Shown here one piece after another: positions 18,617 through 28,216 of a stretch of DNA of 64,000 nucleotides. Each line of letters starts with the position of its first letter. The stretch's first letter is position 1. The stretch spans positions 1-64,000 of the forward strand of contig CAVXYY010000005.1 of the NCBI GenBank assembly GCA_963766195.1, given 5' to 3'. The position numbers were made by a program, and so were the translations under genes. This DNA is from JAHEFT01 sp963766195 (GTDB lineage: Bacteria; Pseudomonadota; Gammaproteobacteria; Xanthomonadales; SZUA-36). The notes below the pieces were generated by a model. It ran no database searches, was not told the DNA's origin, and worked only from the letters and a program-made list of their open reading frames with translations.

Positions 18617-19462
18617 ATGCCAGAAGACAAATTTGACAGTTCCCGTTCGATTCCGGCTTCCCGGGGCATAGCCTGGCTGGTGCAAAGCCTGGCGCTGCTG
18701 CGCACGCAGCCCGGACGGTTACTGCTGATCGCGGTTTTTATGCAGGTGATCCTGGGACTCACCCAGCTGCCCCTGATCGGGATGTTGATCATCCTGTCCG
18801 TGCCTGCGCTCAGCGCGGGGGTTCTCGAGGCCTTTGATGTCGCCAGCCGCGGCGGACGCCCGGTCCTTAACCTGTTGTTCAAGCCGCTGACTTCAGGCAC
18901 TCACTCCGGCCGGCTGTTCCTGATGGGATTGCTGGTATTTTTAGTGGGTGTTATCAGCATTTCGTTGATGCTTTCGGGCACCGAAGAATTGTTTAATCCC
19001 GATATGGTCTCGCGGATCGAGCAGGGCGACATTGACGCCATAACTGAACTGGACCAGGGAACACTGGGAAAAATGCTCATCGCTTTCATGGTAGGAATCT
19101 CGATCAGCGGAACCCTGAGTTTTTTCACGATACCCCTGATCTGGTTTGGTGATCGCAAGCTGGGGCCGGCGCTGGCCGAGGGCCTCAAAGCCCTGATCGT
19201 GCATTGGAAACCCTTCCTGATGCTGGCTCTGGGCCTGTTCGCCGTCAGCATCCCGGTAGTACTCGTGACCGGGGTCCTGATCGGGTTGGCCGGTTCGGGC
19301 GGGCTGATGTCCGTTGTGATGATGGCTTGCATCATGCTTCTGTTACTGGCTTTTCAGATGCTGTTGTTTGCCACCCAGTATTGTTGCTACCGGGATATTT
19401 TCGGGATTGGTAAGCCCCCGGAACTGCCCGCAGATGAGGACGACAGTCAACTGGTGGCCTGA
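18617..19462 (+). CDS. BPSS1780-family-like integral membrane protein
   Basis: Two hundred and eighty-one residues with about six transmembrane helices, starting with a soluble RGIAWLVQSLALLRTQPG segment and ending in TQYCCYRDIFGIG followed by an acidic tail. This pattern fits the BPSS1780 family of uncharacterised proteobacterial membrane proteins. Its start is four bases after the LOG-like gene, so the two are probably co-transcribed. The last 16 bases overlap the end of tatC on the other strand. Confidence 0.7.
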   Translation: MPEDKFDSSRSIPASRGIAWLVQSLALLRTQPGRLLLIAVFMQVILGLTQLPLIGMLIILSVPALSAGVLEAFDVASRGGRPVLNLLFKPLTSGTHSGRLFLMGLLVFLVGVISISLMLSGTEELFNPDMVSRIEQGDIDAITELDQGTLGKMLIAFMVGISISGTLSFFTIPLIWFGDRKLGPALAEGLKALIVHWKPFLMLALGLFAVSIPVVLVTGVLIGLAGSGGLMSVVMMACIMLLLLAFQMLLFATQYCCYRDIFGIGKPPELPADEDDSQLVA

Positions 19463-20235
19463 TCTCCGGGCTCATCATCGCTGCCCTCGGCAGGGGCAGT
19501 CCGGCGGTGCGGCAGCAATACCCATGACATGAAGAGACCGATTTCGAACAGAAGCCACATCGGAAGGGCGAGCAGGGTTTGCGAAATGACATCCGGAGGG
19601 GTGAGCAGCATACCCAGCGCGAAAGCGCCGACCACGACGTAGGCGCGCATTTTCTTCAGCCTGTCGATGGTAGTGATTCCGGTTGCCACCAGGATGATGG
19701 TCGCCACCGGCACTTCGAACGTTATGCCAAAAGCCAGGAACAGCGTCATCACGAAATCCAGGTATTTGCTGATGTCTGTCATGACCGTGACGCCCTCAGG
19801 AGCAACCCGGGTAAAAAAGCCGAAAACCAAAGGAAAAACAACAAAATAGGCAAAGGCGCAGCCGGCATAGAAAAGAAACACGGCTGAATAAAGCAGCGGG
19901 CGGGCCAGCCGCTTTTCCTGCCGGTACAGCGCAGGCGCCACGAAAGCCCAGAGCTGGTAAAGAACGACTGGAATGGACAGGATCAGCGCCAGCAGCATGG
20001 CCAGTTTGAAGGGCGTCAGGAAGGGTGAAGCGACATCGATAGCAATCATGCTGCTGCCTTCCGGTAAAACCGCGGTCAGTGGTGCTGCCAGTGCTTCATA
20101 AAGTTTGCGGGAAAATGGCAGCAGGCAGAGCAACACAACCAGCACGGCAAGGCTGGCCTTGAGCAGCCTGCTGCGCAATTCCACCAGGTGTTCCAGGAAG
20201 CTCAGTTCCTGATCGTGCGGATTAGGTTCCGTCAT
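19447..20235 (-). CDS. tatC: Twin-arginine translocase subunit TatC
   Basis: Two hundred and sixty-two residues from MTEPNPHDQELSFLEHLVELRSRLL. TatC is the receptor for twin-arginine signal peptides in the inner membrane. Six helices and the conserved FLEHLVELR, YQLWAFVAPALY, F.LAFG..FE.P and GMLLTPPDVISQTLLALPMWLLFE regions are present. The ATG overlaps the tatB stop in the arrangement ATGACGGAACCTAA. In the same frame, sequence upstream of the ATG stays open through a tandem repeat into tatB, so a TatB-TatC fusion can also be read. At least one Tat substrate (the 4Fe-4S protein at 47091-47984) is in this window. Confidence 0.94.
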   Translation of the reverse strand: MTEPNPHDQELSFLEHLVELRSRLLKASLAVLVVLLCLLPFSRKLYEALAAPLTAVLPEGSSMIAIDVASPFLTPFKLAMLLALILSIPVVLYQLWAFVAPALYRQEKRLARPLLYSAVFLFYAGCAFAYFVVFPLVFGFFTRVAPEGVTVMTDISKYLDFVMTLFLAFGITFEVPVATIILVATGITTIDRLKKMRAYVVVGAFALGMLLTPPDVISQTLLALPMWLLFEIGLFMSWVLLPHRRTAPAEGSDDEPGDQATS

Positions 20236-20589
20236 CAATTTCGCCCGGCTTCGGGGCAGTGTCCGGCTTCGGGGCAGTGTCCGGCTTCGGGGCAGTGTCC
20301 GGCTTCGGGGCAGTGTCCGGCTGGGATCGAAATTCTTGAACCTGTCAGCGCCGGATTTAACCTGGTCCATGGTGGATTTGATTTCTTTTTCGAAGTGCTT
20401 CAAAGGTTTCTTGAGTTCTTCGGCCCGCATCTCCGCTTCAATCGTTCGCTTGAGATTCATCCAGCTACTCCGGGCTTTGCGCGCCAGGCCGCCAAGGGTT
20501 CGGGCTACTCGCGGAAGCTTTTCGGGGCCAAGGACCAGAAGCCCGATGAGAGACAGGAGCAGAATCTCCGCGAAGCCAACGTCAAACAT
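20222..20589 (-). CDS. tatB: Twin-arginine translocase subunit TatB
   Basis: The N-terminus MFDVGFAEILLLSLIGLLVLGPEKLPRVART is the TatB helix with the amphipathic hinge; it bridges signal-peptide binding in TatC and TatA recruitment. A charged helix continues to about residue 85, then comes an 18-base repeat. Read without interruption the frame runs through the repeat as RTLPRS units into tatC. Read one frame over, it gives PDTAPK units and ends GEIDDGT at TAA 20222, a proline-rich tail much more like normal TatB. I give the second extent, which requires a frame change near 20330. Confidence 0.85.
20246..20317. repeat. Four tandem copies of an 18-bp unit in the tatB tail
   Basis: The unit CGGCTTCGGGGCAGTGTC occurs four times in perfect head-to-tail order (20246, 20264, 20282, 20300), followed by a partial copy CGGCT. 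Because the unit is a multiple of three, copy-number changes keep the frame. On the coding strand it reads PDTAPK or RTLPRS depending on frame; both are free of stops. Confidence 0.95.
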
Positions 20590-20603
20590 GCGGTTGCAAA
20601 CTC

Positions 20604-20852
20604 CTATGTGTTGGATGGCTTGTTTTTGGCTGATTCTTCGGAGGCCGCATTGCTGCGTTTTTCCGATGGTATCTGGTCAGGTTCCAGTTTTTCTTGCGCT
20701 TCGTTCCCGGGGTCTTCCATGCCCTTGCGGAAACCTTTGACCGCTGCGCCAAGGTCACCGCCCATGTTGCGCAAACGCTTGGTGCCGAAGACCAGTACGA
20801 CGATAAGCAGCAGGATCAATAGCTGCCACATGCTTATTCCACCGATACCCAT
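20604..20852 (-). CDS. tatA: Twin-arginine translocase subunit TatA
   Basis: Eighty-two residues. An N-terminal helix (SMWQLLILLLIVVLVFGTKRLRNMGGDLGAAVKGFRKGM) with the FGTKRLR..G hinge and amphipathic helix is followed by a polar tail. TatA oligomerises to form the Tat pore. It lies 14 bases upstream of tatB, giving the usual tatA-tatB-tatC order. Confidence 0.95.
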   Translation of the reverse strand: MGIGGISMWQLLILLLIVVLVFGTKRLRNMGGDLGAAVKGFRKGMEDPGNEAQEKLEPDQIPSEKRSNAASEESAKNKPSNT

Positions 20853-20907
20853 GTTGTGCTCCGTGATTCAGGTTATGGGAAGTTTAACGCAAACCGGATG
20901 CTGATGA

Positions 20908-22565
20908 TCAAGCAATCCGTCTGACTGAAACCAGCCCCGTCAGCAGCATTAATGCCGATATCAATGCCAGGCCAAACGGATTGAGCGTGGGAATGCCTTC
21001 GAAGAACACGGTGTTTGTAACGGTGCAACTGCGCTTGCTGTCACCCCGGCTATGGTGATACGGGTGCTGAGCAGGTGCTTTCTGATTCGATGGCGCTGGT
21101 GTTCAACCGCTCTTCGGTCCAGCACCGGGTGCCGCCATCAAAGTCAGGATAAAGACGGCCACTCGGCTGGCGGGGCTACCAGTGAAATCCCACCTCCAGC
21201 GCATGACATTTCCGGTCGAGTTCACCATCACCATCGGCAACATTGGAGCAGTAAAGGTTGATTTCTGCTTCGTCGACCACGGCAATTTCTGATCTTCTGT
21301 ACAACCATTCCTAGGTGACAGTGATCTCTACCGGATCGACCTGGTTGCAGAACCGGCACAGGCCCCGATCTGTCCGGTGCTGACCGCCTGGAATGAATAG
21401 GGATCCGCCGCGTCATTCGTGGAACAATCGGTTTCGGACTCGCATTCGTATTCCGGCGTGTATCCCGGAATCGGCGTACTTCAGTGATATCACATTCCAC
21501 CGCTGCTCCGTCGGGTAAATTTCCGACGTTGAAAGAGACCTGGTAGGGCCCGAATCCATCGTCTACGGGAAAGATGGTCTTACTTGAGTTGAGTACTGTA
21601 CCGTCGGTGCACTGGAAGTTGAATGTGACCGGCGTGATGTTGTTGCCGTCAGCGAACTGTTTTTGCACAACGAACGTGGCGAAGTCATCGGGTATTGCGG
21701 GGTGCACATCCGCCGGGTGCGTGCTATCGCCAGGCTTTCAAATCCCTGTTCCGTCATGGTGTGACCTTCTCCGCTGTCGCGGCTGGCGCCAAGGTTGATC
21801 TGCATGACCTGGCTTGACTTGTCGGGTTGGGGCTTCTGTCGGTAATCGCCCAAAGCCGACTAGCATCGTCGAAACCCAACCCGGCCTCTGTAAAGGCTTT
21901 GTCGATAAGCTGCCGCCAAGCGGTCCCAGGTCGGTGGCCAGCGCCGGTGGTCGGATTGATTTCGTAGAGATGGGGCGGCGCACCAGCATTTACACCCAGC
22001 GCACCGTTGCTCAAGTCCGTAGAGCCTCGTCGGGTTGCTGCCAATGCCGCCAGAGCGCCAACTTTGATCCCGCCACCCAGATTCCCGACCAGCGTGGCAG
22101 CGGCCGTGTTGGTTGCCGGTGAGGGAGATCCTGTATAATGAACTGCTTGGCTGACCGACGTCGACATAAAGGGTTCCGTCGCAGGCGAACGTCATGCCGA
22201 AGTCGTTGTTTTGTGGAGTCAGCACGTTGCCGATGATTTGGTAATCGCGATTCGGATCAACCAGGGCAGTGGCGGGGTTGATCCGAAACAGCTTCAGCGA
22301 CTCGTCATCGATTCCGTAAAGCGTCCCGTCGGGGGCGAAGGCCAGGCCTTCGACATCCAGGCGCCGTCCCGTCCACGAGAGCGCCGGTTTGCACGATTCC
22401 AATGTTCTTGATGACGTTCCCGGTGGACAGATCAATCGTGTAAAGACTGTCCGGCTCGGAGGTCGTACTGTCCGAGTTGATGCTATAACCCACGGGCGCT
22501 GCAGACAGCGTGGCCGAAGCCGCCGTCAGCAGGGTTATCATCAATGTTTTTATCATTCTTTGCAT
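20908..22565 (-). pseudogene. Secreted beta-propeller-like protein with IPTL-CTERM anchor, several frameshifts
   Basis: The N-terminus has a signal peptide (MITLLTAASATLSAAP) followed by SLYTIDLSTGNVIKNIG, GLAFAPDGTLYGIDDES and FACDGTLYVDV, repeats typical of extracellular beta-propeller or DUF4394-like domains. The middle (FNFQCTDGTVLN..K.IFPVDDG, GAAVECDITE) resembles an adhesin-like Ig/DUF11-type domain. The last codons before TGA 20908, in yet another frame, read IPTLNPFGLALISALMLLTG and then VSVRRIA, the IPTL-CTERM sorting signal that is processed by an exosortase/archaeosortase-type system in envelope-producing proteobacteria. At least four frame changes separate these parts over about 550 codons, so it is either degenerate or poorly sequenced. 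Confidence 0.7.
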
Positions 22566-22907
22566 CGGGACAGAATCCAGCCTCGCTTTTTCAACGCGGG
22601 AGGAAATGTTATCAGAAAAAATAACTAAAACAAAGCTTTAGTATCAATACGTTACAGGTTTTCTGCGTGTGTTGTTAATATGCAACGGACATCATTTTCG
22701 AACTCCAGACGGTTGCTTCGGTTGCAATTTCCCAACCGGGGCTAAGGCCTCGTTTTTCATGGTGTTGTTGTCTTTACTATGCGGACAGGCCCGAATGATC
22801 AGCTTACGGCATCGTTTGAGTGTGGTGTTTTTGCTACACCAGGCCTGCCGGGACGATTCGGCAAGCAGGGGTATTTTCTGGCCCGCTTCGGGGGATTTTT
22901 GCGGGCG
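22566..22907. other. Intergenic region without a gene
   Basis: About 340 bases separate the start of the IPTL-CTERM gene from the end of the threonine synthase gene. No credible gene is seen. Downstream of the thrC stop on the minus strand, GCCCGC and GCGGGC can pair around an A/C-rich loop (about 22890-22910), a weak candidate terminator without a proper T run. Confidence 0.5.
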
Positions 22908-24152
22908 CTAAAGCAGGTGCCTGAGATCAGGCAGGTATTTTTCCAGCGATCCGGTATTGAACACGACCACCCGGTTGCCCCGCTCAATCATTCCACTGTC
23001 GAGCAACTGTGGAATGGCGGCAATACAGGCAGCACCTTCGGGGCAAAGCCACCAGTGCTTATCATTCCAGACTTCCGACAACGTGCGGCGGAGGTCCGCT
23101 TCAGTGACGGCAATGGCCATTCCACCGCTTGAACGGATGATGCGCAGCACTTGCATGTGGCCCACACCGCCAGGTACGTTCAGCCCGTAGGCAAGCGTTG
23201 AACCGGCTTCGGCTGCAACGGTGTCTTCAAGACCTTGATTGAAAGCGCGAACCAGCGGGTCGGTGGCCTCCGATTGCACGCAAATCATCTTGGGACGCTC
23301 CGGTCCGATCAGGCCCAGCTGCTCAAGTTCCGAAAACGCTTTCCACATGCCGAGTACACCGGTGCCTCCCCCGGTGGGATAAATCACCACATCGGGCAGT
23401 GACCAGGAACCGCCGGGCGATTCCGGTTCCGCCAGTTCCAGTCCCAGGGTCTTCTTACCCTCGATGCGCCATCCGGGCTCCTGGAAAGTGGCCACGCTGA
23501 ACCAGCCCTTGGGAATCCAGTCGGTTTTGAGCAGGATGCCGGCTTCCCGGATCGTACCGGTCACCGTTTCCAGGTGGAACCGGCTGGAGCGATGCGCCAA
23601 CGTGGCGACGCGACCCATGATCGGTAACGGCGTGTCATCGGGCATGGCTATGACGGCACTCATTCCTGCCGCATCCGCGTATTCGCACAGGGAATCACCG
23701 GCATTTCCCTGGGTGGGGACAGCAAGTTTTTTCAGGCCATGCCAATGCGCCATCGAGATGGACATGGCCATACCGCGGTCTTTGAAGCTCTGCGTCGGGT
23801 TGGCGCCGAAACCGGGGTGGGCTTTACCTTCGTCCTTGACACCCAGCGAAAACCCGGCCTTACGTGCCAGCGCGTGGTCGTTGAAAGGCAAAACCGGCGT
23901 ATGGCCTTCGCCAAGCGTCACGATATGCGGGCGGTCATCGGGATTATTGATATCCAGCGGCAGCAAGCCACCAAACCGCCACATATCCTTGCGCTCCGGG
24001 TGATACCACGAAACGCCGGGTTGCTCCGTGACAAGCCGTTCAAGGTCGATAATGATTTCAACCGGCCGCTGGTCCTGGGGACACAGGTTCATCAGGGTAT
24101 CCGCCGGGTATTCGGCGCCGCAGGCAGTGCATTTCAGGCAAACGGTAAACAT
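22908..24152 (-). CDS. thrC: Threonine synthase (PLP-dependent)
   Basis: Four hundred and fourteen residues. The enzyme converts O-phosphohomoserine to threonine with pyridoxal phosphate. An N-terminal zinc-ribbon-like CTACGAEYPAD...CPQD is followed by the PLP-lysine region NPTQSFKDRGMAMSIS, phosphate-binding PTQGNAGDSL and PTGGGTGVLGMWKAF. This zinc-ribbon class is usual for one type of bacterial threonine synthase, but related PLP lyases exist, so the exact reaction is inferred. It starts 16 bases after ilvA in a leuB-ilvA-thrC operon, which fits because its product is the substrate of threonine deaminase. Confidence 0.82.
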   Translation of the reverse strand: MFTVCLKCTACGAEYPADTLMNLCPQDQRPVEIIIDLERLVTEQPGVSWYHPERKDMWRFGGLLPLDINNPDDRPHIVTLGEGHTPVLPFNDHALARKAGFSLGVKDEGKAHPGFGANPTQSFKDRGMAMSISMAHWHGLKKLAVPTQGNAGDSLCEYADAAGMSAVIAMPDDTPLPIMGRVATLAHRSSRFHLETVTGTIREAGILLKTDWIPKGWFSVATFQEPGWRIEGKKTLGLELAEPESPGGSWSLPDVVIYPTGGGTGVLGMWKAFSELEQLGLIGPERPKMICVQSEATDPLVRAFNQGLEDTVAAEAGSTLAYGLNVPGGVGHMQVLRIIRSSGGMAIAVTEADLRRTLSEVWNDKHWWLCPEGAACIAAIPQLLDSGMIERGNRVVVFNTGSLEKYLPDLRHLL

Positions 24153-24168
24153 TGTTTTGAAATAACCC

Positions 24169-25708
24169 TCAGCCAGGTCCCAGGAACATATCGTAGGCGG
24201 GATTGTCAGCTTCGACGGTAAAGAGGTACCCGGTATCCCGCAGGAAAGCTGAGAAAAGCTCTGCGTCTTCTTCAGGCACCTGGATACCCATCAGCACCCG
24301 GCCGTATTCCGAGCCGTAATTCCGGTAATGGAAAAGGCTGATATTCCAGTCACTCTGCATGCCGCGCAGAAACTGCAGCAGGGCCCCGGAACGTTCCGGG
24401 AACTGGAAACGGAGAATTTGCTCATGCTCCACGCGGGCCCGGCCGCCAACCATGTGGCGGATGTGGAGCCGTGGCCATGTCATTTTCCGATAAATCAGTC
24501 ACCGGAAAACCATGTTCCCGCAGTTGGGCGATGATTTCACGTTTTTCGGCGACGCCGTTCCTGAGCGCGATACCGACGAAGATATGTGCATCCGGGCTGT
24601 CGGCGTAGCGATAGTTGAATTCAGTGATGCCCCGGGCGCCGACCGTTTCACAGAAATCCAGAAAACTGCCGGGACGTTCCGGGATGGTAACGCCGAGCAG
24701 TGCTTCCTGCTCCTCGCCAACGGCGGCGCGTTCCGCGATATGCCGCAATCGTGCGAAATTGACGTTGGCGCCGGACAGAATGGCTGCGGCATTGCCCTCA
24801 CACCCGGGCCGGTCAAGGAAAAAACGTTTCAGGCCGGCGATTGCCAGCACTCCGGCGGGCTCCGCTATGGCCCGTGTATCCTCGAAAACGTCCTGGACCG
24901 CGGCACAGATCTCGTCGTTGTCGACCGTGATGATCTCATCGAGCAACTTTGAGCAGATGTGGTAAGTCAGGTCACCGCACCGCCTGACAGCGACGCCTTC
25001 GGCAAAGTGGCCCACTTTCTGGAGGGTCACCGGCCCTCCCGCCTCGAAAGCCGCCTTCATGGAAGCGGACTCTGCCGCCTCCACCCCGATCAGCTTGATG
25101 CCGGGGTGCAGGTACTTGCTGACCAGCGCCATGCCGGAAGCGAGGCCGCCGCCACCGATGCAGACAAACAGGTAGTCAACAGGAACCGGGTTCTGCCGGA
25201 AAAATTCGAGGGCTGTCGTGGCCTGGCCTATGATCACATCGGGATCGTCGTAGGGGTGGATAAAAATGCGGCCGCTTTCCTCCGCCAGTTCCAGCGCCCG
25301 CTCGCAGGCGCTGTCGAAATCGTCCCCGTGGATGACCACGGCGGCGCCGAGTTTCTGCACGGCGTTGACCTTGATTTCCGGAGTGATCGCCGGCATCACG
25401 ACCAGTGTATCGATGCCGAGGTGCCTGGCGGCCATGGCAACGCCCTGCGCGTGATTGCCGGCCGATGCGCAAATGATACCGCAGCTTTTTTGTTCCGCCG
25501 TCAGGGTCTGGAGCTTGGCGTAGGCGCCCCTGATCTTGAATGAAAAGACCGGCTGCAGATCCTCCCGCTTGACCAGGACCCTGACACCCAGCCGTTCAGA
25601 CAGCGCCGGCATGTCCTGGACCGGTGTCTCCAGTACCAGGTCGTCGAGGCGACACTGCATGATCCGGGGTATGTACTCGTCGAACAGTGAGCGGGTGGAG
25701 TCAGTCAT
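24169..25708 (-). CDS. ilvA: Threonine ammonia-lyase, biosynthetic (isoleucine pathway), one frameshift
   Basis: The enzyme deaminates threonine to 2-oxobutanoate, the first step to isoleucine. The catalytic domain has KREDLQPVFSFKIRGAY (PLP lysine), ASAGNHAQGVA and CIGGGGLASG; two ACT-like regulatory repeats follow (LLGVTIPERPGSFLDFCE and LRFQFPERSGALLQFL), giving about 512 residues, the size of the allosteric isoleucine-inhibited E. coli type. The frame changes near 24478 between VTDLSENDMA and RLHIRHMVGGRA; without repair the second ACT repeat would be replaced by a short tail, which would affect feedback control. Its ATG overlaps the leuB stop (ATGA). Confidence 0.93.
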
Positions 25709-26823
25709 GTCACGTGGTCACCGGCAAGCCGTTGGCAAACGGCATCTGTGACTTCGCTGGTGGTGAAGCCATCGGGACGCAGATCGGTGGTCAGGATACC
25801 GTCATTCCAGCAGCTAAAGATGCACTTTTCCAGGGCTTCCGCTTCCGGGTTGCAGCCGAGGGAATGCCTGAGCATCAACGCCACGGACAGCAGCATGGCG
25901 TACGGATTGGCCTTGCCCTGGCCGGCGATGTCCGGGGCCGAGCCGTGAACCGGTTCATACAGGCCGAAACGTTCATCGTTCAGGGATGCGGAAGGAAGCA
26001 GGCCGAGTGAGCCGCAGAGCATTGACGCCTCGTCCGAGAGGATGTCTCCGAACAGGTTTTCGGTCAGCAGCACGTCAAACTGGGCCGGCCGGGTCAGCAA
26101 ATGCATCGCGGCGGCGTCGACGTACATGGTGTCCATGCGCACGTCGGGGAATTCTTCCTCGATTACCCGGCCGGCCACGGCCCGCCACAAGCGGGACGTC
26201 TCCAGAACGTTGGCCTTGTCGACCAGCGTAATGCGTTTGTCACGTTGTTGGGCGATCCGCCCGGCGGCGCGGGTGACGCGTTCCACTTCCGGGCGGGTGT
26301 AACGGCAAACATCCTCGGCCTCGTCGTCATTGCGCCATTTCCTGCCGAAGTAGCTGCCGCCGGTCAGCTCCCTGACAATCATCAGGTCAACATCTTCCAG
26401 GCGTTCCGGCCGGATCGGCGAAAAAGAATGCAGCGCCGGGTGGGTCACGATCGGCCGCAGGTTGCAGAACAGGTTGAATTCGGCCCGGATTCTCAGCAGG
26501 CCTTTTTCAGGGCGCTGGTCCGCCGGATGGGCGTCCCATTTCGGTCCGCCCACTGCACCGAGCAAAGCGGCGTCCGCGCCACGGCAGGCTTCGATGGTCG
26601 CCGGGGGCAGAGGGTCGCCGGTCGCGTCTACGGCGACTCCGCCGATCAGTTGTTCATCCAACTGGATTTCCAGTCCGAACCGCTGCTTCAAAACATCGAG
26701 TACCCGGCAGGCAGATGTGTACACCTCGGGGCCAATTCCGTCTCCGGGCAGGCCGACGACGCGAAAAGCCCTGGCGGGCGCATTGATTGAATTTTGGTTC
26801 ATTCGTTTTTTACCGATTCTCAT
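25705..26823 (-). CDS. leuB: 3-isopropylmalate dehydrogenase
   Basis: Oxidative decarboxylation of 3-isopropylmalate to 4-methyl-2-oxopentanoate with NAD+, the third step of leucine synthesis. Motifs include LPGDGIGPEV, LLGAVGGPKWD, LRIRAEFNLFCNLRP, RELTGGSYFG, DKANVLETSRLWR, MYVDAAAMHLL, TENLFGDILSDEASMLCGSLG and EPVHGSAPDIAGQGKANP. Its 372 residues are slightly longer than usual; MNQNSINAPAR at 26802 is an alternative start that would give a typical 365. It is separated from the other leu genes and leads a leuB-ilvA-thrC operon with a four-base overlap to ilvA. Confidence 0.96.
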   Translation of the reverse strand: MRIGKKRMNQNSINAPARAFRVVGLPGDGIGPEVYTSACRVLDVLKQRFGLEIQLDEQLIGGVAVDATGDPLPPATIEACRGADAALLGAVGGPKWDAHPADQRPEKGLLRIRAEFNLFCNLRPIVTHPALHSFSPIRPERLEDVDLMIVRELTGGSYFGRKWRNDDEAEDVCRYTRPEVERVTRAAGRIAQQRDKRITLVDKANVLETSRLWRAVAGRVIEEEFPDVRMDTMYVDAAAMHLLTRPAQFDVLLTENLFGDILSDEASMLCGSLGLLPSASLNDERFGLYEPVHGSAPDIAGQGKANPYAMLLSVALMLRHSLGCNPEAEALEKCIFSCWNDGILTTDLRPDGFTTSEVTDAVCQRLAGDHVT

Positions 26824-26851
26824 TCCACATCAGGAGTTCTCAAACAAAAAA

Positions 26852-26873
26852 CCCGCACCATGACGGGCGCGGG
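26852..26873 (-). terminator. Intrinsic terminator upstream of leuB
   Basis: On the minus strand CCCGCGCC, a six-base loop CGTCAT and GGTGCGGG form an eight-pair stem with one G-U pair, followed directly by six T. It sits about 30-50 bases upstream of leuB, so it either ends a transcript coming from the right or acts as an attenuator in the leuB leader. A short frame just before it (MIEKHKSPRPSWCGFFV) has no branched-chain codon run, so leader-peptide control is not supported. Confidence 0.75.
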
Positions 26874-27024
26874 CTTTTATGCTTTTCAATCATTCGACCA
26901 TAGCACCCTGATGATGTCAACCGAAGGACCCGGGAACCCCTGACGGACTGTGCAACCCCGCGAGGATAGTTAATCGGGGGTTCCCCAGTTATCATTGCAG
27001 GGTTATCACCGGGCCGGGTATTTG

Positions 27025-28216
27025 ATGCACATCCAACAACTCGAACTGTCACTGGGGGGCACTCCGCGGGTCAGCGCCACGCTGGCGCAGAAGTCCGCCG
27101 TATTGTTCCAGCCGGATATTCAGATCCAGCTGTTACCGCAGCAGGGCGACGATGTGCTCTATGCACGTGATTTCAGCGCGGCTGCATACCCGGTCGCGTG
27201 GCTTCCCAGGGGTGAATACCATCTGCAGTGCCATCTGCACGACCTCAACCTGCCGGCAGGAGAGTATCGCCTGAGGTTGATTGTGTTTGCAGTTGTTGGA
27301 GGCCAGCGCCAGGCGCTGAATGAAAGCGGATTTATGTTTTCCAACCCGTCGCGCCACCAGGCCGCCGGGCTGAGCCAGCCAGCCTGGTCTTTGCAGTCCG
27401 CCCCCGGAACTTTCGCTATCGAAGAACTCGGCTGGAACCGCGGCCACGAGGACTGGTTTTTCCGGCATTTCGATCACGCCGCACTGGTGGTCACCGATTA
27501 CCTGTTAAAAGGGCACCCGATGCTGAAAGGACGGATCCTGGATGTCGGTTGTGGCGACGGCATCATCGATCTCGGGATTTTCCTGCGCCTGCAACCCCAG
27601 GAGTTGGTAGGCATTGACCCCTTCAAGGGTTACGAGCGCCTGCCGGACGTCCTTTCAGCCAATCACCTGCCGCCTGATGTGCTGGATGACAGCCGGCTAA
27701 AGTTCAGGGACGAAGACGCCAACGATATCCCTTATCCTGATGACTATTTCGACGTGGTGGTGTCCTGGGGCTCGCTGGAACATATTGCCGGGGGCTATGG
27801 ACAGGCCTTACAGGAAATTCGTCGCGTGCTGAAACCGGGCGGCCTGTTTTTCGTGCATCCCGGGCTCTACTTCGGCGCCCTGGGTAATCACCTGGGTGAG
27901 TTTTTCGAGGACCCTTTCGTGCACCTGAAGCTGCCGGAAGCCGAGTTGAAAGAAGCTGTGCTGAAAGCCCGGCCGGAACGGATGGACCGTGCAGGCCACG
28001 TGGCGACTCCCGAAGAATACTGGCAGTGGTACACGGAACTGAACCCGATCCGGGTCGGCGAATTTGAACAGGAATTACGCGGCCCTGGGCTTTGAACCCT
28101 GGCGGGTTGCGTTGAGAACCAGCGACATCATTGAATACACTGCGGAACTCCAGGGCCACGCCATGCAGGATCTTGCCACGGCTGAACTGTATTTGTCCGC
28201 CTGGAACCGGAAGTAG
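27025..28216 (+). CDS. SAM-dependent class I methyltransferase with N-terminal Wzt-C-like domain, one frameshift
   Basis: The N-terminal 110 residues (QQLELSLGG...VLYARDFSAAAYP..LPRGEYHLQCHLHDLNLPAGEYRL) form beta strands like the carbohydrate-binding C-domain of Wzt ABC transporters. Then comes a class I Rossmann methyltransferase: ILDVGCGDGIIDLGIFL (SAM motif I), LVGIDPFKG, DDYFDVVVSWGSLEHIAGGYGQALQEIRRVLKPGGLF. The frame changes near 28078; repair extends the protein by ALGFEPWRVALRTSDI to TAG 28214. Start ATG 27025 is preferred over a TTG 30 bases upstream. The substrate is unknown; a sugar- or lipid-modifying role would suit the N-terminal domain. Convergent with leuCD. Confidence 0.75.

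Noticed and set aside
20246..20317. CRISPR-like repeat array
   Set aside because: The four 18-base units are contiguous without spacers and lie in the tatB coding region, so this is a coding tandem repeat.
26881..26935. A short frame MIEKHKSPRPSWCGFFV just before the leuB terminator as an attenuation leader peptide
   Set aside because: It has no leucine, valine or threonine run and its second half is the terminator hairpin itself, so there is no stalling site for branched-chain control.
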